Shown: in pieces, positions 1 to 5,035 of the stretch
How the letters are laid out: every line of letters begins with the position of its first letter
Numbering within the stretch: the stretch's first letter is position 1
NCBI GenBank assembly: GCA_020853255.1
Contig: JADYZI010000232.1
Location: 1-5,319, forward strand
Source: Acidobacteriota bacterium
GTDB taxonomy: Bacteria; Acidobacteriota; Blastocatellia; Pyrinomonadales; Pyrinomonadaceae
Length of the DNA stretch: 5,319 nt
Reading direction: 5' to 3'
The notes under the pieces: generated by a model
The model's input: the letters and a program-made list of their open reading frames with translations, nothing else
The model's database searches: none
What the model was told of the DNA's origin: nothing
Made by a program: the position numbers and the translations under genes

Positions 1-37
1 CCTTTTCTCATCTGGGAGCCCATCTAGCGGTGCTCAG

Positions 38-1225
38 TCACGGTTTTGAGACTACGCCCCGCATAGATTCTTCAAAAGCGTTGATCGCAAAGTCGAGATC
101 TTCTTTCGAATGTGCGGCTGAAACCTGTGTGCGGATACGGGCTTTTCCTTTCGGGACGACGGGAAACGAGAACGGGATCACATACACACCTTTTTCGAGC
201 ATCTTCTCGGCCATCTTTACCGCCGGTTCTGCTTCGCCAAACATCACCGGAACTATCGGATGCTCGCCCGGGAGGACTTCGAGCCCGATCGATGCGATCT
301 TCTCGCGAAAATAACGCGTATTCTCCATCAGCTTATCGCGCAGTTCGGTTGACTGCGTAAGCAGATCGATCGCGGCGATCGACGCGGCGACGATCGGCGG
401 TGCGACGGAGTTCGAGAACAGATACGGCCGCGAACGCTGTCTTAGCAGTTCGATCATCTCCTTCTTGCCGCTTGTGTAACCGCCGCTTGCTCCGCCGAGA
501 GCCTTGCCCAACGTGCCAGTAATAACATCGACACGATCCATCACATCGTGATACTCGTGCACGCCGCGGCCGGTTTTCCCCATAAATCCGACGGCGTGCG
601 AATCATCGACCATCACCAACGCATCGTGCTTCTCGGCGAGGTCGCAGATCTCCGGCAGTTTCGCGATGTAGCCGTCCATCGAGAATACGCCGTCGGTCGC
701 GATTATCTTGAATCGAGCAGATTTCGCTTCCTCCAACTTCGCTTCGAGGTCGGCCATGTCGCTGTTCTTGTACCGGAATCGCTGAGCCTTGCACAGTCGA
801 ACGCCGTCGATGATGCTCGCATGGTTGAGTTCGTCGGAGATGATCGCGTCTTCCTCGTCAAGCAGCGTCTCGAAAAGTCCGCCGTTCGCGTCAAAGCAGC
901 TCGTGTAAAGAATCGTGTCCTCGGTGCCCAAGAATTCACTGATCTTCCGCTCCAGCTCTTTGTGGATCGCCTGCGTGCCGCAGATGAACCGCACGCTCGA
1001 CAAGCCGTAGCCCCATTCGTCCAACGACTTTCTCGCCGCCTCAACTATCGCCGGATGATCGCTCAAACCGAGATAGTTGTTGGCACACATATTCAGGACT
1101 GAATTGCCGCCGACATCGATCCTCGCATCCTGCGGGCTGTCTATCACACGCTCCGATTTATAAAGCCCCGCCTCGCGGATGCCCTCGATCGTGCTCTGTA
1201 GATGTTGTTTGAAATTGGTGTACAT
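38..1225 (-). CDS. kbl: Glycine C-acetyltransferase (2-amino-3-ketobutyrate CoA ligase), complete
   Basis: This PLP-dependent enzyme of the alpha-oxoamine synthase family joins 2-amino-3-oxobutyrate, made by Tdh, with CoA to give glycine and acetyl-CoA; it is cytosolic. The 395-residue length matches the family (E. coli Kbl is 398 aa) and the sequence is collinear with it from memory. Visible signatures are [17 protein letters not shown], the [12 protein letters not shown] block, the cofactor-binding [10 protein letters not shown] (Asp ~207/208) and GTLGKALGG carrying the Schiff-base lysine (about K241). I chose ATG 1225 ([10 protein letters not shown]) because it aligns with the E. coli N-terminus and the repeated upstream copies begin at the same codon; an in-frame TTG at 1237 would add four residues. 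No Shine-Dalgarno is visible. The ATG lies only 5 nt after the vapC stop, so expression probably depends on readthrough and translational coupling from vapBC. Its partner tdh is 3.8 kb upstream instead of adjacent. Confidence 0.97.
   Translation of the reverse strand: MYTNFKQHLQSTIEGIREAGLYKSERVIDSPQDARIDVGGNSVLNMCANNYLGLSDHPAIVEAARKSLDEWGYGLSSVRFICGTQAIHKELERKISEFLGTEDTILYTSCFDANGGLFETLLDEEDAIISDELNHASIIDGVRLCKAQRFRYKNSDMADLEAKLEEAKSARFKIIATDGVFSMDGYIAKLPEICDLAEKHDALVMVDDSHAVGFMGKTGRGVHEYHDVMDRVDVITGTLGKALGGASGGYTSGKKEMIELLRQRSRPYLFSNSVAPPIVAASIAAIDLLTQSTELRDKLMENTRYFREKIASIGLEVLPGEHPIVPVMFGEAEPAVKMAEKMLEKGVYVIPFSFPVVPKGKARIRTQVSAAHSKEDLDFAINAFEESMRGVVSKP
1119..1225 (-). repeat. kbl 5'-end repeat, copy 1 (within intact kbl)
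   Basis: The first ~107 nt of kbl, from ATG to about codon 36 (...QDAR), recur in the same orientation at 1896-2002 and 2557-2661. Copies 1 and 2 are identical over 73 consecutive bases (1134-1206 and 1911-1983) but differ at many positions in the first eight codons. Similarity to copies 2 and 3 ends near codon 36, after which copy 1 continues as normal kbl. Confidence 0.95.
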
Positions 1226-1230
1226 AGAAG

Positions 1231-1623
1231 CTACCAAAGGCGGTCAATTCCGTAAGCGTCGAAGATCTCATCGACACTCACTAATGAAAGATTCTCACTT
1301 ACCGCCTGCGATAATAGCAACCGATCGAAAGGGTCTTTATGATGAAACGGAAAGCTACTCAGACGCAGAATGTGTTCCGTATCGATTGGCAAAATCTCAA
1401 CGTCATTACTTATTTTCTGGCTTTCGATCAACTCACTGAGTGGAAGCTTCAGATCGAGCTTACCGAGCTGAGACTTTATCTGCATCTCCCAGACACTGGC
1501 ATCGCTCAAGAAAAGAACACTGTCCTCATTCTCTAATGCGGAAAGAGCAGATAAAGATAGTTTGGAAGGTTCATCCGCCCACCAAATAAAGGTGTGGGTG
1601 TCAAAAAGAATATTCTGGCTCAT
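1231..1623 (-). CDS. vapC: VapC-type PIN-domain toxin (ribonuclease)
   Basis: A 130-residue single-domain PIN protein of the type II VapC toxin class that resembles the COG3744 group. Members are Mg-dependent endoribonucleases held inactive by their antitoxin. The expected acidic residues are present: D8 in LFDTH, E46 in ASVWEM, D97 and D100 in HHKDPFDR, and D118 near SVDEIF. The WW near residue 15, [10 protein letters not shown] and a C-terminal YGIDRLW are also typical of the group. The toxin looks full length and catalytically intact. Its ATG overlaps the antitoxin stop (ATGA), the usual arrangement in vapBC operons. Its TAG stop lies 5 nt before the kbl ATG, so the toxin is the gene immediately upstream of kbl on the same strand. 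Confidence 0.93.
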   Translation of the reverse strand: MSQNILFDTHTFIWWADEPSKLSLSALSALENEDSVLFLSDASVWEMQIKSQLGKLDLKLPLSELIESQKISNDVEILPIDTEHILRLSSFPFHHKDPFDRLLLSQAVSENLSLVSVDEIFDAYGIDRLW

Positions 1624-1874
1624 TTGTCTCCCAACCAGAACTCATCGGGCAACGGAGCGTCAAAGTCATCGCTGGCCCAGATCATCCCCTTATTCAATCC
1701 GGCTGTCCTTTGCTTCTTGGGATGGTCTTTGGCAGGCTCAAGACCAGAAACAAATGTATCGATCGGTTCTTCATCGAGTATTGTGACCAAGGCCCGCCGA
1801 ACCTTTGGAAGCCTTACATCACCCAAAAGCCGGACCGTCCCGTTTTTATCGATTATTGCCTCTACAGTTTGCAT
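1620..1874 (-). CDS. vapB: VapB-type antitoxin
   Basis: An 84-residue protein directly upstream of vapC, sharing the 4-nt ATGA overlap. The N-terminal half (VEAIIDKNGTVRLLGDVRLP) reads like the small beta-rich DNA-binding domain of AF2212/DUF104-like antitoxins. The C-terminal tail (DDFDAPLPDEFW) is the acidic toxin-binding tail common in VapB/DUF2281-type partners of PIN toxins. Such antitoxins neutralise the toxin and usually repress their own promoter. The family assignment within VapB is from memory; the antitoxin role rests on position, size and tail motif. No Shine-Dalgarno is visible; a -10 element ends 9 nt before the ATG, implying a leaderless or nearly leaderless mRNA. A truncated kbl reading frame enters the gene and stops 13 nt inside it. 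Confidence 0.88.
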   Translation of the reverse strand: MQTVEAIIDKNGTVRLLGDVRLPKVRRALVTILDEEPIDTFVSGLEPAKDHPKKQRTAGLNKGMIWASDDFDAPLPDEFWLGDK

Positions 1875-2002
1875 AACGTAGCCATATTATCATGAATCCG
1901 CGCGTCCTGTGGGCTGTCTATCACACGCTCCGATTTATAAAGCCCCGCCTCGCGGATGCCCTCGATCGTGCTCTGTAGATGTTTTTGAAATTGTCCGTAC
2001 AT
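1862..2002 (-). pseudogene. kbl': kbl 5'-end fragment, copy 2 (still open, 46 codons)
   Basis: Residues 1-36 of a Kbl N-terminus (MYGQFQKHLQ...SPQDARI) read without frameshift or stop. The homologous part covers 1896-2002; the frame then runs through the vapBC promoter and ends at TAG 1862-1864, inside vapB. The ATG lies 8 nt after the upstream toxin stop (TAG at 2011-2013), mirroring the vapC-kbl junction. The fragment has no PLP-binding region, so it cannot be an enzyme. It shares 73 identical bases with intact kbl, yet residues 3-7 differ (GQFQK against TNFKQ). It is best read as the former 5' end of kbl, left behind when vapBC entered. If translated, it would deliver ribosomes to the vapB start. 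Confidence 0.9.
1884..1892 (-). promoter_or_regulatory. Extended -10 promoter element of vapBC
   Basis: On the minus strand the sequence reads TG-A-TAATAT (an overlapping GATAAT is an alternative -10), starting 3 nt after the end of the kbl 5' repeat and ending 9 nt before the vapB ATG. I see no convincing -35 at 16-18 nt, which fits an extended -10 promoter. The expected transcription start falls at or within a few bases of the ATG. The equivalent site in the second TA module lies at the same place relative to the repeat. Confidence 0.55.
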
Positions 2003-2010
2003 AGAATGTG

Positions 2011-2319
2011 CTAAAACTCTTTGAGTTCCGGATCCCGTCTGTTCGAAAAAAATGAAATTATCTCTATACTCTCGCTGTCGCTGTTCAACCGATAATACAA
2101 GGAATTGAATCGCAAGATCACGGCTCTTCGAACGCCGCTAGCTTTGCCAGATTCTGGATACATCAGAGGATTGGAAGCGATATTACTGATCGTCGATTCG
2201 ATGGCTGTCGCGAGTCGCGATATCTCGGCGCCGGAGAATTTAAGTTGAAGATAATCGACAGTTGCATCAAGTTCATCAAGGGCGTGGTCGGTCCACAGGA
2301 TCCTATAACCACTTCTCAT
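2011..2319 (-). CDS. RelE/ParE-superfamily toxin
   Basis: A 102-residue protein with the RelE/ParE layout: an N-terminal strand (YRILWTDHALDELDATVDYL), a two-helix hairpin to about residue 50, NPLMYPESGKASGVRRAVI, then FNSLYYRLNSDSESIEIISFFSNRRDP. The W-T-x-x-A-x-x-E-L-D start and the strand with a closing NRRDP are typical of plasmid-type ParE toxins. RelE members cut mRNA on the ribosome and ParE members poison gyrase; the sequence looks closer to ParE, but I cannot assign the target. The start overlaps the end of the upstream antitoxin gene by 17 nt, typical of a translationally coupled TA pair. The TAG stop is 8 nt before the ATG of kbl copy 2. Confidence 0.9.
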   Translation of the reverse strand: MRSGYRILWTDHALDELDATVDYLQLKFSGAEISRLATAIESTISNIASNPLMYPESGKASGVRRAVILRFNSLYYRLNSDSESIEIISFFSNRRDPELKEF

Positions 2320-2539
2320 ATTTCGCCCTTGCTTCAGAATGAGACCTTAGTTGTCCGGCATCTGCTTGGTCGACCCCTTTTGCGATCGATTCCTTTTCGG
2401 CCTCAGATATCTCGCTCCACCAGTCTCTGACGCTTTCATCACGAACCTTTGCGACCTTTTCGATGAGCGAAGCGTCGTCGATAACCGATAACCACTGGAT
2501 CAGTTCCAACTTTCGTTCTTGTATATTCGCCGTTGCCAT
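2303..2539 (-). CDS. Antitoxin partner of the RelE/ParE-type toxin
   Basis: A 78-residue, apparently all-helical, charged protein. It follows a pattern I associate with antitoxins paired with RelE/ParE toxins: KLELIQWLS, a short helical segment, DWWSEISEAEKESIAKG, then a C-terminal SEARAKYEKWL. These small proteins lack an obvious DNA-binding fold in the primary sequence and wrap the toxin through the C-terminal helices. The assignment rests on size, position and the 17-nt overlap with the toxin start; no family name is claimed. The ATG at 2539 is 6 nt downstream of an extended -10 element with no Shine-Dalgarno between them, so leaderless translation is likely. Confidence 0.85.
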   Translation of the reverse strand: MATANIQERKLELIQWLSVIDDASLIEKVAKVRDESVRDWWSEISEAEKESIAKGVDQADAGQLRSHSEARAKYEKWL

Positions 2540-2545
2540 AGTCGG

Positions 2546-2554
2546 ATTCTAACA
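2546..2554 (-). promoter_or_regulatory. Extended -10 promoter element of the RelE/ParE-type module
   Basis: The minus strand reads TG-T-TAGAAT, a 5/6 match to the -10 consensus with the TGn extension. It begins 2 nt after the end of kbl copy 3 and ends 6 nt before the antitoxin ATG. The expected start of transcription coincides with the start codon. No good -35 hexamer is seen at standard spacing. Confidence 0.6.
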
Positions 2555-2556
2555 CA

Positions 2557-2661
2557 ATCGCGCATCCTGGGGGCCGTCTATCACGCGCTCAGATCTATAA
2601 AGCCCTACCTCGCGGATGCCATTGATCGTACTCTGTAGATGTCTTTGAAATTTGAATACAT
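2557..2661 (-). pseudogene. kbl': kbl 5'-end fragment, copy 3 (decayed)
   Basis: About 105 nt homologous to the start of kbl, ATG to codon ~36, with roughly a dozen substitutions against the intact gene. One base is missing around codon 7, which shifts the frame into a TAG after the 18th codon. The start (MYSNFK) still resembles the Kbl N-terminus. Homology ends 2-3 nt before the extended -10 of the downstream TA module, at the same kbl position as copy 2. It is the copy nearest tdh and the most decayed, consistent with being the oldest remnant, possibly the original kbl start. Confidence 0.9.
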
Positions 2662-2743
2662 ACGCTAAATGTAATTCCTCAAGACAGTAATATGGCTACC
2701 TCCAGCTTGCGAAGGAATGTTACGTCCACGGTGTCCTTCATTT

Positions 2744-3289
2744 CTAGTTCCACGTTTTGCCGAAATCCTGCGTGGTTAGTGTTGGCTCTGGTGAAGCGTC
2801 GGGAATTGGGCTCAAAGTCATTCTCCCATGTCCGTCTGTCGACATTTCGACTGACTTGATGCCTTCATAGTTACAAGCCTTAAGTTCAGCCTTGCCACAA
2901 GAGCTCCAAGTCATCCACGTTTCACCCCCATCAGAAGTGCTCGCCATTTGCCAACCCATAAAGAGAAAGGCGACGTCGTCGCTTACGATCCTTACCTTTT
3001 CGGTTTGAATGTCTATCGGATCATCGTGACGGAAGGTCATTACCTCAGTCCATTCTTCTGATCCAATCTGCGCCGATGAGAATGTGTAATACGCACCTGG
3101 GACGAATCCACCGTTCGCTTCATGGTAAGCGTTGACGCGGAGTTTGAACTTCTGGCCCCGAGTTTCCCAAGTCTGAAATTGGTCACCCTTGTAGGGTGGA
3201 ACGAGAATTAGGTAAAACAGCCACCAATACTTCACGATGGCGAAGACAAGCAAACCTAGAGCCATTCCGCCGATTATCCACTTTTTCAT
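2744..3289 (-). CDS. Membrane-anchored protein with two Asp-box motifs
   Basis: This 181-residue protein begins with one hydrophobic segment (about residues 4-30, short Lys-rich N-terminus), suggesting a signal anchor with the rest outside the membrane. The exported part has two Asp-box patterns, S/T-x-D-x-G-x-T-W: TSDGGETW (118-125) and TQDFGKTW (173-180). Asp-boxes occur at beta-hairpin turns in sialidase/BNR-type beta-propellers, but two motifs in ~150 residues is too little for a full propeller, so this is a small relative or a fragment of such a fold. C131 and C139 could form a disulfide. The function is unknown to me. The start overlaps the preceding 63-aa ORF by ATGA, and a purine-rich AAAGGAAA lies about 10 nt upstream. 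An 82-nt gap separates it from kbl copy 3. Confidence 0.75.
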   Translation of the reverse strand: MKKWIIGGMALGLLVFAIVKYWWLFYLILVPPYKGDQFQTWETRGQKFKLRVNAYHEANGGFVPGAYYTFSSAQIGSEEWTEVMTFRHDDPIDIQTEKVRIVSDDVAFLFMGWQMASTSDGGETWMTWSSCGKAELKACNYEGIKSVEMSTDGHGRMTLSPIPDASPEPTLTTQDFGKTWN

Positions 3290-3477
3290 GGAATTGATGT
3301 TTCCTTTTCCTTCGGTGGCTTTTCGACGTGGCTGGCTGATGTCAAGGCGCCGAGTTTGCCGACGTCGTTTTTATAGCCATTGCGGACGAGGTCATCGATA
3401 TAAATTGTCATAAAAACGTTGCTATTGCGAAGCCGTCCGAACTGCCACTCTTCCGACGACCTTACGTCCTCCTGCAT
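3286..3477 (-). CDS. Short ORF of unknown function, coupled to the Asp-box gene
   Basis: A 63-residue hydrophilic product that I do not recognise, ending in a Lys/Pro-rich tail (HVEKPPKEKETSIP). Support for it being real: an AGGAG ribosome binding site 4 nt before the ATG, one of the few clear Shine-Dalgarno sequences in the window, and an ATGA overlap with the next gene. There is no signal peptide or membrane segment. It may be a genuine small protein, a translation-coupling leader for the downstream gene, or the remnant of a longer gene. Confidence 0.5.
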   Translation of the reverse strand: MQEDVRSSEEWQFGRLRNSNVFMTIYIDDLVRNGYKNDVGKLGALTSASHVEKPPKEKETSIP

Positions 3478-3481
3478 ATAG

Positions 3482-3511
3482 CTCCTATCTTATCATCTGC
3501 CTGCGCACCAT
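3482..3511 (-). promoter_or_regulatory. Shine-Dalgarno with an 8-codon upstream ORF ending on it
   Basis: AGGAG (3482-3486) is positioned for the ATG at 3477. A minimal upstream ORF (ATG 3511, encoding MVRRQMIR) terminates with TAG at 3485-3487, overlapping the AGGAG. A ribosome finishing the 8-codon ORF would sit on the ribosome binding site of the next gene. The binding site is well supported; the leader ORF is speculative. Confidence 0.45.
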
Positions 3512-3548
3512 ACGGGTTCGTCTCAAGTGCTACCCTTGCCCTTACGTG

Positions 3549-3749
3549 CTAGCCTTTAATGAACCTGATCGCAAGGGTTACGGCGATGAGAAGGCCGACG
3601 TTGAGAGCGACGATCTCGATGCCCGGCCAACGGATCAGCACGATGATCGTGCTGCCCGCCAAGAGCAGCCAAAGGAATAGGAAGATGACGAGACATCCGC
3701 TCGGCCCCTTTTCCTGCTCGTTCGGGTTTTTGAAATACTTGCCTGCCAT
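3549..3749 (-). CDS. Small membrane protein with two transmembrane helices
   Basis: A 66-residue protein with a charged N-terminus (MAGKYFKNPNEQEKGPSG) and two hydrophobic stretches at about residues 19-39 and 45-63, separated by the short RWPGIE turn and ending in a basic RFIKG tail. This predicts a two-helix inner-membrane hairpin; the basic loop and tail leave the topology open. I know no family. It lies 71 nt upstream of the 63-aa ORF on the same strand and may be co-transcribed with the membrane-anchored Asp-box gene. An in-frame stop directly before ATG 3749 fixes this as the first ATG, although no good Shine-Dalgarno precedes it. Confidence 0.6.
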   Translation of the reverse strand: MAGKYFKNPNEQEKGPSGCLVIFLFLWLLLAGSTIIVLIRWPGIEIVALNVGLLIAVTLAIRFIKG

Positions 3750-3822
3750 TTACTGTCTGTTGCTGCGATCTCAATTCCTTCACCCTCCTTCGCCCCAATT
3801 TTGTTCGAAAAGGAACTCATAC

Positions 3823-3828
3823 ATTCTA
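3823..3828 (-). promoter_or_regulatory. Possible -10 element upstream of the small membrane protein
   Basis: TAGAAT on the minus strand, about 74 nt upstream of ATG 3749. The hexamer is good, but no convincing -35 or TGn extension accompanies it, so it may be chance. It lies just downstream of the stop of the 47-codon ORF. Confidence 0.25.
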
Positions 3829-3834
3829 AAGCAC

Positions 3835-3978
3835 TTAGAGCGAACTAGTGTCGAACCTCCCCATTTTTGTCCCGCCCCGCTCCGATGGAACAAGTGGGAC
3901 AAGGTGGGACAAACATCGGCGTTTCGTGAACCCGTCGTTACATATTTTGCCACTCTTTGCCATTTTCCACACTCTCAT
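3835..3978 (-). CDS. 47-codon ORF coupled to a leaderless mini-ORF
   Basis: The ORF encodes MRVWKMAKSG... and ends in DTSSL. Its ATG overlaps the stop of the 17-codon ORF as ATGA. The product is basic, with Cys at residues 13 and 22, and no recognised domain. Part of it is encoded by the GTGGGACAA direct repeat (3894-3912), read in the opposite sense as LSHLVPLVP. I keep it only because a strong promoter and ATGA coupling lead into it. It may equally be the untranslated part of a transcript or a repeat-derived relic. Confidence 0.3.
   Translation of the reverse strand: MRVWKMAKSGKICNDGFTKRRCLSHLVPLVPSERGGTKMGRFDTSSL
3894..3912. repeat. GTGGGACAA direct repeat
   Basis: Two copies of GTGGGACAA separated by one base (3894-3902, 3904-3912). 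An inverted TTTGTCCC lies at 3866-3873, so the region could form a stem of about 8 bp with 3906-3913. Role unknown. Confidence 0.6.
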
Positions 3979-4028
3979 GCCGCCACTTCCCTTGCGTGTT
4001 CAGGGCTGACCACCCGAACAACGCCCAT
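3975..4028 (-). CDS. Putative leaderless 17-codon ORF
   Basis: The ORF encodes MGVVRVVSPEHAREVAA. Its ATG is 6 nt downstream of a consensus TATAAT, so the predicted transcription start coincides with the start codon. The stop overlaps the next ATG (ATGA). It is too short for homology reasoning. The promoter geometry is identical to that of the RelE/ParE-type antitoxin gene in this window, which supports leaderless initiation here. Confidence 0.4.
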   Translation of the reverse strand: MGVVRVVSPEHAREVAA

Positions 4029-4034
4029 TGGTTT

Positions 4035-4063
4035 ATTATACACATCTGTATCATTTCTTGCAA
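4035..4063 (-). promoter_or_regulatory. Strong sigma70-type promoter
   Basis: On the minus strand: TTGCAA (4058-4063), a 17-nt spacer, and TATAAT (4035-4040), with TGTG directly before the -10. It is the best promoter match in the window: 4/6 at -35, 6/6 at -10, ideal spacing. Predicted transcription starts near 4028, on the ATG of the 17-codon ORF. It probably feeds the small-gene series downstream. Confidence 0.75.
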
Positions 4064-4135
4064 CATTATCTAGTCCTCTCTTGACCCGGAAATGAGCAAA
4101 TGGCATTAGATATGGTGCCAGGTGAATCGCCGCCG

Positions 4136-4314
4136 GTCCTGATATGGACAATTTGGCTCGTCGGGTTTCACCCGGCGCTCATCGATTCATTCGCCGCTTC
4201 CTGAAAGGGGCGAATGATCGCGTTGGGAATGTGTCCCTTACAGGGACAATCTCGAATGTCGTTTAGTTCCGTCGGGTTTCACCCGACGCTATTACATTTG
4301 TCCCCGTTGGGGAC
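4136..4314. repeat. Cluster of REP-like palindromes (alternating hairpins)
   Basis: Two hairpin types alternate. Type 1 is CGTCGGGTTTCACCCGACG, perfect at 4270-4288, and at 4159-4177 with one G.T-type change. Type 2 is GTCC(C)...(G)GGAC at 4136-4149 (degenerate), 4232-4248 and 4300-4314 (perfect 6-bp stem). The two type 2 units at 4136 and 4232 are both followed by AAT and then a type 1 unit. A further hairpin lies at 4184-4219 (CATTCGCC / GGCGAATG stems). The arrangement resembles bacterial REP/BIME clusters, which are mobilised by RAYT transposases encoded elsewhere. Stems lack T-tracts, so they are not classical terminators. Unlike a CRISPR, the spacers are short, uneven and few. Confidence 0.75.
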
Positions 4315-4492
4315 GTGTTCCTATCCAAAATACTCGACTTTTGCCTGAAATATCGCTGTCCGCCGGAACCGATTATCGTCTGAAATGATCGATTCCACAA
4401 GCGATGAAACCGACTTTCCCCTGATATAAACAACGTTCGCGCTAATTTCTCAACTTCCACGCACTTTGCTCGATTGAAGTCGGAATGTTGAT
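4315..4492. other. Intergenic stretch without a supported gene
   Basis: Together with the REP cluster and 4064-4135 this forms a gap of about 460 bp between the DUF4145-like gene and the promoter at 4063. A 65-codon minus-strand frame (4263-4460) has no ribosome binding site, resembles nothing I know and runs into the palindromes, so I do not call it. No terminator with a T-tract is seen after the stop at 4493. Confidence 0.5.
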
Positions 4493-5035
4493 TTATTCTT
4501 TAGGTACGCGATTCGGAAATTCGTAGATGAACTTTAATAACATCTCAATAAATGCTATCAATTCCTCCGCATCGTCTTTACCCATTAGTACGATTTCGTG
4601 ATTTGCTTCGTTACCCTTCTTGCGGATATGGTCAACCCACGCTTTGCCATTTGGCGGTACGAATCCCTTGTTAGCAAGATACTCGACATACGCTATGAAT
4701 GATTCGCCAGCCTTCGCACCCTGCGCAACCCCCAGATTCATCAGGAGTTTCCTCGCAGCAAGAACCGACGCGGTGTAACACGAGGATCCAACGCTCCGTC
4801 TGATCTCGCCGTATAGATCTTCTAAATCCTGAGGCAAGTGCGCTACATCCTTTCCAGTAGATATATCCGGGAATTGTTCATCGAGTCTGAAGTATGTTGG
4901 TTCCTTACAATGAGTACAGATGTAGATACTGCTCCCACTTCCGTATTGGGAGCCAAGGCCGGAACTCACCAAATTTCCACAATAACCGCAGGTGAATGAT
5001 CTCTGAGGAATTCCGCTTAAGTTAGTCCAGCTCAT
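4493..5035 (-). CDS. Zinc-ribbon plus DUF4145-like protein
   Basis: A 180-residue soluble protein. The N-terminus carries a four-cysteine zinc ribbon, CGYC (16-19) and CTHC (40-43), with a Gly/Ser-rich linker. The rest reads like the helical DUF4145 domain: an LPQDLEDLYGEIRRSV helix, TASVLAARKLLMNLG, then HIRKKGNEANHE and a C-terminal DAEELIAFIEMLLKFIYEFP. DUF4145 occurs alone or fused to restriction subunits and other accessory proteins and is often likened to HEPN domains; its activity is not established. The gene begins 21 nt after the tdh stop, with no clear Shine-Dalgarno, and reads the same way, so it may be transcribed from the tdh promoter. It looks less GC-rich than tdh or kbl, suggesting acquisition. 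Confidence 0.8.
   Translation of the reverse strand: MSWTNLSGIPQRSFTCGYCGNLVSSGLGSQYGSGSSIYICTHCKEPTYFRLDEQFPDISTGKDVAHLPQDLEDLYGEIRRSVGSSCYTASVLAARKLLMNLGVAQGAKAGESFIAYVEYLANKGFVPPNGKAWVDHIRKKGNEANHEIVLMGKDDAEELIAFIEMLLKFIYEFPNRVPKE

Noticed and set aside
1..37. Possible start of another gene downstream of kbl (ATG at 23 on the minus strand)
   Set aside because: Only a few codons are inside the window and there is no ribosome binding site or identifiable product.
548..1102. 184-codon open frame on the plus strand
   Set aside because: It lies antisense within the well-supported kbl gene, has no family resemblance, and is explained by kbl codon bias.
2679..2741. 20-codon ORF starting 2 nt after the stop of the Asp-box gene
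   Set aside because: Too short and featureless to call; the close spacing alone is weak evidence.
3635..3820. 61-codon frame starting just after the TAGAAT at 3823-3828
   Set aside because: Over half overlaps the two-helix membrane protein in another frame, giving an Arg/Ser-rich shadow product.
3559..4095. 178-codon plus-strand frame
   Set aside because: It runs antisense to the two-helix membrane protein, the promoter at 4035-4063 and the GTGGGACAA repeat; the product has no coherent features.
4136..4314. CRISPR array
   Set aside because: The repeats are short palindromes of two kinds with uneven, short spacers and no cas genes nearby.
4270..4314. Rho-independent terminator for the DUF4145-like gene
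   Set aside because: Perfect stems exist, but no T-tract follows on either strand, and they belong to the repeated hairpin cluster.
4263..4460. 65-codon minus-strand frame
   Set aside because: Its C-terminal part is encoded by the REP-like palindromes and it lacks a ribosome binding site or recognisable motifs.
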